Shown here: piece after piece, positions 28,983 through 37,096 of the stretch
Position numbering within the stretch: position 1 is the stretch's first letter
Layout of the letters: every line of letters starts with the position of its first letter
Assembly (NCBI GenBank): GCA_002254605.1
Contig: NKPV01000005.1
Coordinates: 1-46,149 of the forward strand
Direction: 5' to 3'
DNA from: Armatimonadetes bacterium JP3_11
Lineage (GTDB): Bacteria > Armatimonadota > Fimbriimonadia > Fimbriimonadales > GBS-DC
DNA: 46,149 bases
Notes under the pieces: generated by a model
What the model was told of the DNA's origin: nothing
The model's database searches: none
What the model saw: only the letters and a program-made list of their open reading frames with translations
Made by a program: the position numbers and the translations under genes

Positions 28983-31073
28983 TCAGGCGATGGCGGCATA
29001 GCGCTCGCTTACCTGGTGTGCGCGTCGGATGAGATCCGACACATCTAAGATCAGCGCGACGCGCCCGTCGCCGAGAATTGTCGCCCCTGCGAAGCCGGGC
29101 ACGCGCGTGAAGTTCTCCTCGAGGCTTTTCAGCACCACCTGCTGCTGCCCGGCGATGCCGTCGATGAGCAGCGCGATTTGTTGCCCCTCTTGCTCCAGCA
29201 CGACGATGAGACCGTCGCGCTCGCCTTTTGGCAATCCCACGAACTCGCGCAGGCGTACCAGTGGAATAAACTCGCCGCGCACATTCACCATTTCGTGCCG
29301 GTCGAAGAGCGCGGTATGTTGCAAACTTTCATATTGGAACGCCTCTACTACCGCGGTCAGTGGCACGATGTAATGCTCGTCGGCGACGGTCAATCCCAAG
29401 CCGTCCATAATCGCGAGGGTGAGCGGTACGCGCAGCAGGAACCGTGTGCCCTCGCCGCGCTTGGACTGCACACTGATGCTGCCGCCGAGGCTCTCCACAT
29501 TTCGCTTGACCACATCCATCCCGACGCCGCGCCCCGACAGGTCGCTCACCTGCTGCGCCGTCGAAAAGCCTGGCTGGAAAATGAATTCATACAGGGTTTC
29601 GTCGGGAGGGAAGTCGTTCTCGGTAATCCAGCCGAGTTGAATCGCTTTCTGGCGCACGCGCTCGGTATCGATGCCTCTACCATCGTCACGCACTTCTATA
29701 TAGATCCGCCCTTCCGACTGAAATGCGCTGAGCTTGATTGTGCCGGTTTCGGGCTTGCCTTGCTGGCGGCGCTCCTCAGGCGGTTCGATGCCGTGATCGA
29801 TAGCATTTCGAATCAGGTGGGTCAGCGGGTCGCTGAGCGATTCCAGCAGGGTGCGGTCAAGCTCCGTCTCCTCGCCTTCGATTTCGAAGTTCACTTTCTT
29901 GCCCAGTTTGGCAGCGGTGTCGCGCACCATGCGCGGGAACCGATTGAACAGGTAGCTCACGGGCAAGAGGCGGATTGCCATCACGCGCTCGTGCAGGTCG
30001 CGCACATGACGCTCCATCTGCATAATCGCGGCGCGGGTGCGTTCGTCGGTATCGGCGTTTTGTGCGCTGGAGAGCATCGACTGGGCGATGACAATCTCGC
30101 TCACGAGGTTCATCAGCGCGTCGATTTTCTCGGTGGAGACGCGGATGCTCTGGGCTTCGCCCTTGCTGGCGCTTGCAGTGGCGACCGCCGTGTTCGCGTT
30201 GACGGCAGCGACACTGGTTGTTTCTGTTGAAGGGTTAGGAGGCTCTTGTTGTGTGGACGGCTCCGAAGCCGTGTGGGACTGTTCCGGCACGCTCTGTAAT
30301 GGCTCAATGCGCACCTCCGCGCCCTCGGCGGTCAGCTCCAGCAAGGCGCGCACAATCGCCGGCTCAAACGCCGTTTCGTAGATGAGCTCCCAGCTGCCAT
30401 AGCAGGCGTCGGGCTTCAGGTGTGCTACAGGCGGGATCTGCTCTCGGAACCGACAGGCAACCACCTGCCCGTACTCTTGAAGCTCTTCGAGAAGTTGCAG
30501 CGGGTCATGCTCCGCGCTGAGGGTCGGCGCAGGCTGATAGAAAATGCGGTACTGGGGCGTGTCGGATTCTGTTGCGGTATCGGGGACTGTAGCAGGCGGG
30601 ACCTCAGACTGGGCAGGCGTTTCCACGCTGCTCGTGGCTCCTGCGGAGAGAGGCGAGGGTGCGCCACTGGGTGCTTGCCCAACGGTAGAAGCCTCTACGC
30701 CGTTGAGGGCAGCGTTGATCTGCTGGAGCAGCGCGTCGCAGGCAGGGTCGCCTACATCGCCTTCGGTGCGGGTGCGTTCCAACAGGGCGCGTATCAAGTC
30801 CACCGCCTGCAGCATCAGGGTCGCCAGTTCGGGGGTTAGTGGGCGTTGCTCCTTGCGCAGCGACTCCATCGCGCTCTCTAAGCCATGTGTGAACTTGCTA
30901 AGGTGCGTGAACCCCATCGCCGCGCTGTTGCCCTTGAACGAATGCGCGTAGCGGAACAGGGCATTCACCGTCTCAGGGTCTGGCTCGCCCGACTCTAAAG
31001 CGAGCAGCACCTGCTCCATCCCCTCAACCATCTCGTTCGCTTCGTCGTAAAACAGTTGCATCAAGCTATCCAT
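28983..31073 (-). CDS. cheA: Chemotaxis histidine kinase CheA
   Basis: HPt AHSFKGNSAAMGF; IRVSTEKIDALMNLVSEIVIAQSML; DPLTHLIRNAIDHGIEPPEER; GRGVGMDVVKRNVESLGGSISVQSKRGEGTRF; C-terminal CheW-like domain. Confidence 0.96.
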   Translation of the reverse strand: MDSLMQLFYDEANEMVEGMEQVLLALESGEPDPETVNALFRYAHSFKGNSAAMGFTHLSKFTHGLESAMESLRKEQRPLTPELATLMLQAVDLIRALLERTRTEGDVGDPACDALLQQINAALNGVEASTVGQAPSGAPSPLSAGATSSVETPAQSEVPPATVPDTATESDTPQYRIFYQPAPTLSAEHDPLQLLEELQEYGQVVACRFREQIPPVAHLKPDACYGSWELIYETAFEPAIVRALLELTAEGAEVRIEPLQSVPEQSHTASEPSTQQEPPNPSTETTSVAAVNANTAVATASASKGEAQSIRVSTEKIDALMNLVSEIVIAQSMLSSAQNADTDERTRAAIMQMERHVRDLHERVMAIRLLPVSYLFNRFPRMVRDTAAKLGKKVNFEIEGEETELDRTLLESLSDPLTHLIRNAIDHGIEPPEERRQQGKPETGTIKLSAFQSEGRIYIEVRDDGRGIDTERVRQKAIQLGWITENDFPPDETLYEFIFQPGFSTAQQVSDLSGRGVGMDVVKRNVESLGGSISVQSKRGEGTRFLLRVPLTLAIMDGLGLTVADEHYIVPLTAVVEAFQYESLQHTALFDRHEMVNVRGEFIPLVRLREFVGLPKGERDGLIVVLEQEGQQIALLIDGIAGQQQVVLKSLEENFTRVPGFAGATILGDGRVALILDVSDLIRRAHQVSERYAAIA

Positions 31074-31091
31074 CGCTCCGCTCCCTTGAAT

Positions 31092-31391
31092 TTAGGATTG
31101 AATCAGGGCGTCCCACACACCGAGCGTGTGCAGCTGGGCGTATAAGGCTGGGTTTGGCTCGCCAAACTGCAGTTTGCAGCCTTGCTCCTCAAGCGATTTG
31201 CGCAGAGCGAACAGCATCTGCACGCCTGCGTAGTGCATGTGGCTTAGCTCGCTCCATTCGACCAGGGTCTCTTTGGGCTGCTGCGCAATTTGCTGCACGG
31301 CGTCCCAGAGTGCATGGGTTTCGGCAAACCCTATCTCACCCGATAGGGTTAATTTATGTTTCTTGGTCGTTGTTTTCAGCGTCGTGTGCAT
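31092..31391 (-). CDS. STAS-domain (anti-sigma antagonist-like) protein
   Basis: MHTTLKTTTKKHKLTLSGEIGFAETHALWDAVQQIAQQPKETLVEWSELSHMHYAGVQMLFALRKSLEEQGCKLQFGE; SD GGAGGCG. Confidence 0.75.
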   Translation of the reverse strand: MHTTLKTTTKKHKLTLSGEIGFAETHALWDAVQQIAQQPKETLVEWSELSHMHYAGVQMLFALRKSLEEQGCKLQFGEPNPALYAQLHTLGVWDALIQS

Positions 31392-31531
31392 CGTTCCAAC
31401 GCCTCCTGCCTCTATTATTGGCAAGAGCGTGTGATTTTGCAGGGTGTGCGCCTTGCTATTCTCCGCTCCCCCGATTTTCCGAACACCCTTAGGGAGCTGG
31501 CTCGTCTATGCAGGTATAATCTCTCCCACCT

Positions 31532-34300
31532 ATGGCGCACAACTACCGAGACACGCTCCACTTGCCGAAAGAGGAAGATACCATCGCGATGCGGGCGAAC
31601 TTGCCCGAGCAGGAACCGCGCTGGCAAGCCTTCTGGCGCGAGATTAACCTCTACCAGCGCATGCTCGAAAAGCCCGCCCCCAATGGCGATTTTATTTTGC
31701 ACGACGGACCGCCCTACTCCAACGGCGACATCCATATCGGGCACGCGCTGAATAAAACCCTCAAGGACATCGTGGTGCGCTCGTATTGTATGCGGGGCTA
31801 CCGCACGCCCTATGTACCGGGCTGGGACAATCATGGCATGCCCATCGAGAACGCGGTGAGTAAAGAGTTCCTTGCGCAGGGCGAGAAGCCCGATAAAATC
31901 ACGCTGCGCCGCGCCTGCCGCGAATACGCTCAGCGCTATGTGCATATCCAGCGCGAACAGTTCGAACGGCTCGGCTTAGTGGGCGAGTGGGACAACCCCT
32001 ACCTCACGATGGACTATGCGTTCGAGGCGGGGCTGGTGCGTATCTTCGGCGAGTTGGCGCAACGCGGCTACATCTATCGGGGGCTGCGCCCCACGCTTTG
32101 GTGCCCCACTTGCCAAACCGCGCTCGCCGACGCCGAGGTGGAATACGACGAGAAAACTTCCGACTCCATCTATGTCGCATTCCCTGTGGTGAAGCCCCCT
32201 GCCGACGCGCCCACAACGGAGAACCTAAAGATTCTCATCTGGACGACCACGCCGTGGACGATTCCCGCCAACCTGGCGTTGGCGGTGCATCCCGAACTGG
32301 AGTACGCCTATGTGCGTACTGATGGCGCTGTCTATTTGCTGGCGCATCGGCTCGTCGCGCCCACAATGGAGGCGTTTGGCATTCGTGACTACACCGTACT
32401 GGGCACGGTGACCGGCGAACACCTGCAAGGCGCAATCGCCAAACATCCCCTGTTCGAGCGCGAGTCGCCCGTCGTAGTGGCGGATTATGTCACGGCGGAA
32501 GACGGTACCGGCGTGGTGCATACGGCGCCCGGGCACGGCGCCGAAGACTTTGCGACGGGCAAAAAGTACGGGCTGCCGATTTTGTGTCCCGTGGACGCCG
32601 CGGGGGTGTTCACACAGGAAGCGGGCGAGTTCGCAGGGCTGCCGATTGCGCCCGAAGGGAACCGCGCGGTGATTCAACGGCTACAGGAGGTTGGCGCGCT
32701 CCTGCATTACGAACCCTACCGCCACAACTATCCCCACTGCTGGCGCTGCGATACCCCCCTGATTTTCCGTACGACTGAGCAGTGGTTTATGAGCATCGAC
32801 CACGCGGGGCATCGCGAACGCGCCTTGAACGCTATTCGCCAAGTGCGCTGGATCCCCCCCGAAGGCGAAACCCGGATTACCGCCGCGGTGCAGAACCGAC
32901 CCGACTGGTGCCTCAGCCGTCAACGCGCGTGGGGCGTGGGCATCCCCGCGTTCTACTGTGAAGCCTGCGGCGCGGTGATCCTAACGCCCGAAACCGTGGA
33001 GCGAATCGCGCAACTCCTCGAGCGCGAAGGTTCCGATGTCTGGTTCGAGAAACCCGCCGCCTATTTCCTTCCTGAAGGTTTTGCCTGTCCCCAGTGCGGC
33101 GGGTCGGAGTTCCGCAAAGAGACCGATGTGCTGGATGTCTGGTTCGATTCGGGCAGCACGAGCCGGCTGGTGCTGGAGGCGCGCTCCTATTTGCATTACC
33201 CTGCCGATCTGTATTTGGAAGGCTCCGACCAGCATCGGGGCTGGTTCAACTCCAGTTTGATGATCGGCATCGGCACGCGCGACGCCGCGCCCTATCGGAT
33301 GGTCATCACACACGGGTTCGTGCTGGATGGCGAAGGGCGCAAAATGAGCAAAAGCCTTGGCAATGTGGTCAGCCCACTGGAGGTCATCCAGAAGCTGGGC
33401 GCCGATGTGTTGCGCCTATGGGTCGCTTCGTGCGAATATTTCGAGGATGTCCGCCTTTCGCAAGAGATTCTCAAATATGTCGCCGACGCCTACCGCCAAA
33501 TCCGCAACACGCTGCGCTTTATGGTGGGCAACCTTGCCGATTTCAACCCCGAAACCGACGCCGTGCCCTACGAGCAGCTCAACGACCTCGACCGCTGGAT
33601 GCTTGCCACCCTCCAAGAGTACCTGCGCTACGCCCTCAACGCCTACGACTCGTTTGAGTATCACAAGTTCTACCACGAGACGCGGCGGTTCAGCAATGTG
33701 GAACTGAGCGCGTTTTATTTGGATGTGATTAAGGATCGGCTGTATGCGGAGTCGCGCGATTCGGTGGCGCGGCGCGGGGCGCAGACGGTGCTGTACGAGT
33801 TAGCGCATACACTTACCCGATTGCTGGCGCCCATCATCCCCCACACCGCGGAAGAGGTGTGGCAGCGTCTGCCTGTGCCCCACAAGCCTCTCAGCGTCCA
33901 TCTCGCCGAGTTTCCCACCATGTGCGAGGCATGGCAAGACAAGACCCTTCTGGAGCGATTCGAAAGCATCTTGGAACTGCGTGAAGTGGTCAACCGGGCG
34001 GTAGAGCAGGCGAAAAACGAAAAGCGCATTCCGAACCCGCAAAGCGCGCGGGTCACGGTGCGCGCGCCTAAGCCGTTGTTCGATATTCTCAGCGTGTATC
34101 CCACACCGGCTGCGCCCGATAACCTGTTGGCGCGCATCTTCGGCGTCTCGCAGGCTACTATCGAGCCAAGCCCAAACAACTTACAAGTGGAGGTCAGCCT
34201 CGCGCCGGGACGCAAATGCGCCCGATGCTGGCTCGTGCTGCCCGATGTGGACGAAGCAACCGAACTATGCGGACGCTGTCAAGCCGTCGTCGGGCGATAA
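31532..34300 (+). CDS. ileS: Isoleucyl-tRNA synthetase
   Basis: DGPPYSNGDIHIGHALNKTLKDIVVRS; GRKMSKSLGNVVSP; C-terminal zinc finger CARCW...CGRCQ. Confidence 0.98.
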   Translation: MAHNYRDTLHLPKEEDTIAMRANLPEQEPRWQAFWREINLYQRMLEKPAPNGDFILHDGPPYSNGDIHIGHALNKTLKDIVVRSYCMRGYRTPYVPGWDNHGMPIENAVSKEFLAQGEKPDKITLRRACREYAQRYVHIQREQFERLGLVGEWDNPYLTMDYAFEAGLVRIFGELAQRGYIYRGLRPTLWCPTCQTALADAEVEYDEKTSDSIYVAFPVVKPPADAPTTENLKILIWTTTPWTIPANLALAVHPELEYAYVRTDGAVYLLAHRLVAPTMEAFGIRDYTVLGTVTGEHLQGAIAKHPLFERESPVVVADYVTAEDGTGVVHTAPGHGAEDFATGKKYGLPILCPVDAAGVFTQEAGEFAGLPIAPEGNRAVIQRLQEVGALLHYEPYRHNYPHCWRCDTPLIFRTTEQWFMSIDHAGHRERALNAIRQVRWIPPEGETRITAAVQNRPDWCLSRQRAWGVGIPAFYCEACGAVILTPETVERIAQLLEREGSDVWFEKPAAYFLPEGFACPQCGGSEFRKETDVLDVWFDSGSTSRLVLEARSYLHYPADLYLEGSDQHRGWFNSSLMIGIGTRDAAPYRMVITHGFVLDGEGRKMSKSLGNVVSPLEVIQKLGADVLRLWVASCEYFEDVRLSQEILKYVADAYRQIRNTLRFMVGNLADFNPETDAVPYEQLNDLDRWMLATLQEYLRYALNAYDSFEYHKFYHETRRFSNVELSAFYLDVIKDRLYAESRDSVARRGAQTVLYELAHTLTRLLAPIIPHTAEEVWQRLPVPHKPLSVHLAEFPTMCEAWQDKTLLERFESILELREVVNRAVEQAKNEKRIPNPQSARVTVRAPKPLFDILSVYPTPAAPDNLLARIFGVSQATIEPSPNNLQVEVSLAPGRKCARCWLVLPDVDEATELCGRCQAVVGR

Positions 34301-34479
34301 TTCGCGCCAAGCGGAGGTAAGGATTCCACACCACTGCGCGGAGAGGGCGTCGATGAATCGCCTCATGCGATACGGAATAATCCTCGGACTGTGTTTTGTG
34401 GTCCGAGTCGCTGCTGCTTATGGCGTTTTGCAAGCGCATCCTGCACGGCATGCGTACGACAACTTTCCAACTTGAAACC

Positions 34480-34515
34480 GTGGGGGCTGACCCAGTAAAA
34501 CACCCGCGCCCCCAC
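34480..34515. terminator. Possible bidirectional terminator hairpin
   Basis: GTGGGGGC (34480-34487) / GCCCCCAC (34508-34515) between convergent genes. Confidence 0.4.
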
Positions 34516-34525
34516 CGAAAACTGC

Positions 34526-35014
34526 TTATTGGGATTTTACAAACTCAGGCTTCTCGTCTTTGAGCGACTTGATATACGCAATCAGCTGGTTGACCTGTTC
34601 TTCCTTGAGGTAGTTGTAAGGCGGCATGGAAGGGGGGTAGCCCGCCACGAGGTGTTTATTCGGGTTCAAAATCGACTCGCGGAGATAGGCTTCATCCGCA
34701 ACGACCGTGGAGCCGTCCTTCAGTTTCACTTGCGAACCGTACAACCCACGCAAGTCGGGGTAATCTTTGCCGACGGTGGGATTCATGTGGCACGCATTAC
34801 AACCCACTTGTACGAACACCAGTTTACCTTTCGCCGCTTCGGGGTCTGTGGCAGTAGCCGGTGTGTTGGTGGTCTCCTTAGCAGGCTCTGAGGGTTTTGT
34901 TTCCGCGGCGCCGTTCGAGGCAGGCGTACCCTGGTTGCCACAAGCCGCAAGAAATGCAGTAATCGCAATCAACGCAAGGCTATAGCCCGTTGCTCGAATC
35001 CATCGTACACTCAT
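34526..35014 (-). CDS. Lipoprotein-type cytochrome c
   Basis: Lipobox LAAC; GKLVFVQVGCNACHMNPTVGKDYPDLRGLYG...PPSMPPYNYLKEEQVNQLIAYIKSL. Confidence 0.9.
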   Translation of the reverse strand: MSVRWIRATGYSLALIAITAFLAACGNQGTPASNGAAETKPSEPAKETTNTPATATDPEAAKGKLVFVQVGCNACHMNPTVGKDYPDLRGLYGSQVKLKDGSTVVADEAYLRESILNPNKHLVAGYPPSMPPYNYLKEEQVNQLIAYIKSLKDEKPEFVKSQ

Positions 35015-35275
35015 CGTTGTGCCTCCTTGTCAACCCATTAGACCATATTGGTTGACTAAGTAATTTATACCCCATTTTCGTCTGCTTTGTCAACGGTTTC
35101 GGAGGGTGTTCGAAAAATCGTGTGCTTGTTGAGGCGGCGACGGGTTCTATGCGGAATAGGGAAGTGAGTTCGCTTCGGTGAGCGGGGTGCGTTTGGGGGA
35201 TGATGAGAACGAGGCGTGGGGGATTGATCGATGCTGCGAGTTCCCAAACACGCTCTGGGGTATAATCCAATACGC

Positions 35276-35791
35276 ATGGCGGCGAAGGTCTATCTGAGTC
35301 TCGGATCGAATCTGGGCGATCGTCTGAAGAATCTGCAGGAGGGGGTGCGGCGTCTCCGAGCGCATGGAGTCTACCCATATCAGATTTCGCGGGTGTATGA
35401 GACGGTTCCTGTGGGTGAGACCCCCGAACCACGACTGTATCTGAATCTGGGAGTGTGGGCGGAGACGGAGTTGACGCCGCATGCGCTGCTGGAGGCGGCT
35501 AAGACTGTGGAAGCCGAGTTGGGGCGCAATTTCACCGAAGGGCGATGGATGCCGCGCACACTCGACATCGATATTATCTTATATGACCAGCTGGTTTTAG
35601 ACACGCCGACGCTCACGATTCCCCACCCGCGTATGTACGAGCGAGCGTTTGTGTTGATTCCGCTGGCAGAGATGACGCCGAACCACATCTTGCCAGACGG
35701 GACGTCCCTACAAGAGCGATTGAACGACCCACGAGTCCAGACGCAGGAGGTGCGCATCTACGATGCCCATCTTTCGGTATCAAGCCGTTGA
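35276..35791 (+). CDS. folK: 2-amino-4-hydroxy-6-hydroxymethyldihydropteridine diphosphokinase
   Basis: VYLSLGSNLGDRLKNLQEGV...ISRVYETVPVG...LYLNLGVWAETELTPHALL...GRWMPRTLDIDIILYD...IPHPRMYERAFVLIPLAE. Confidence 0.96.
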   Translation: MAAKVYLSLGSNLGDRLKNLQEGVRRLRAHGVYPYQISRVYETVPVGETPEPRLYLNLGVWAETELTPHALLEAAKTVEAELGRNFTEGRWMPRTLDIDIILYDQLVLDTPTLTIPHPRMYERAFVLIPLAEMTPNHILPDGTSLQERLNDPRVQTQEVRIYDAHLSVSSR

Positions 35792-37067
35792 TTCAGGGGG
35801 GCGCATAGTTTCGGGGGAACTGAATGCTGCCGATGTCCGTCAGGCGCAGCAACTTTTGGGACGGCAAGGGTTGCGCGTGGTGAGGTTAGCCACAGCGCCC
35901 GCAGAGGCGTCGGCGCCCCTTACCACAAACGCGCCGGCGCAGAACGCCCACGCTACGCGGGGCGGCTTATTACAGCACAGCGCGCACGGCACGGACAGAA
36001 GTTGGGAGCGTTCCCGTGTCCCACCGCATCAAATGGCGATGTGGTTGATGCAACTGCGTTCGATGCTCAAAGCGGGAATGACGCCTGCGAATGCTTTTCA
36101 AAGCCTGAGCCAACGCACGCCGCATAAGGGGCTGCAACGCGCCAGCCGCGCGATTGCACATGACGCGGCGCAGGGCATCGCGATTTCCGATTCGATGACG
36201 AAGTTCCCCGACCTGTTTCCCGCGTTTGTGGTCGGCGCGTTCCGTGCAGCGGAGCAGGGGGGGTATCTTCCCGAGATGCTGGATCGGCTCGTTGAGTACT
36301 ACGAGCAACACCGTGTGGTGCGTCGGTGGTCGCTGTTGTCGCAGGGCTGTTTGTGGCATGCGGTGCTGCTGTTGCCGCTCATCGCGCCGTTGGGCATCGG
36401 TTTGCTGTGGGGGCTGCGCGATTTTGTGGGCAATACCACTTCGGAGGCGTTTCAAGCCATTCTGAGCGGTTTCGGGAAGGCGTTCCTCCGCTTCGGTTTG
36501 CCGACGATGCTTTTCATGATTGCGCTCATGCTGCTGGGCTACCTCATAGCGGGTAGCGAACGGCTGGCAGCGCGCCTACGCCTCAACGGCTTGGGCTTCT
36601 TCGTCTACGCCGACTGGATACGCGCCCAATCGCTGGAACAGTATCTGTTCCATCTGGCGCGTCTGACGCAAGCGGGGGTCTACCCAGCAACGGCGCATAC
36701 CTTGGCGGCAAGCGCAGTGCCTAATCGGGCAATCGCAGAGGCGTTGCTCACAGTGGAACTGGCGAGGGCAGAAGGTGCTGCGCACATCGATACGGCGATG
36801 GAACGCTCGCAGATATTTCCCGTTGAGGAGGTGATGATGGCGCGTACAGGCGTCCAAACGGGCGACCTGCCGACCATCCTGCAGACGCTTGCAAACTGGT
36901 ACCGCGAACGCGCCGCGACGAACCTCCACCAACTGCCCCGCGCCTTTCTTCGTCTCATGTTCTTGGTCAGTCTGCTCGCCACAGGGATTGCCCTAATCGC
37001 CTTCGCCTGGGGCTATTATAGTAATCTCTTCCGCATCGTCGACGAGTTCATGGGCGTAGGCGACTAA
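35763..37067 (+). CDS. Type II secretion/type IV pilus inner-membrane protein (GspF/PilC family)
   Basis: FRYQAVDSGGRIVSGELNAADVRQAQQLLGRQGLRVVRL; LRSMLKAGMTPANAFQSLSQ; FRAAEQGGYLPEMLDRLVEYYEQ. Confidence 0.88.
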   Translation: MPIFRYQAVDSGGRIVSGELNAADVRQAQQLLGRQGLRVVRLATAPAEASAPLTTNAPAQNAHATRGGLLQHSAHGTDRSWERSRVPPHQMAMWLMQLRSMLKAGMTPANAFQSLSQRTPHKGLQRASRAIAHDAAQGIAISDSMTKFPDLFPAFVVGAFRAAEQGGYLPEMLDRLVEYYEQHRVVRRWSLLSQGCLWHAVLLLPLIAPLGIGLLWGLRDFVGNTTSEAFQAILSGFGKAFLRFGLPTMLFMIALMLLGYLIAGSERLAARLRLNGLGFFVYADWIRAQSLEQYLFHLARLTQAGVYPATAHTLAASAVPNRAIAEALLTVELARAEGAAHIDTAMERSQIFPVEEVMMARTGVQTGDLPTILQTLANWYRERAATNLHQLPRAFLRLMFLVSLLATGIALIAFAWGYYSNLFRIVDEFMGVGD

Positions 37068-37096
37068 ACCTCTTAAACCTGTGGTATACTGAAATC

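Noticed and set aside
29178-30230. 350-aa plus-strand ORF
   Set aside because: Antisense to cheA, which has clear domain motifs throughout; no recognisable domain on the plus strand.
34353-34475. 40-aa ORF MNRLMRYGIILGLCFVVRVAAAYGVLQAHPARHAYDNFPT after ileS
   Set aside because: Signal-peptide-like but too short and without homology evidence; kept only as a note.
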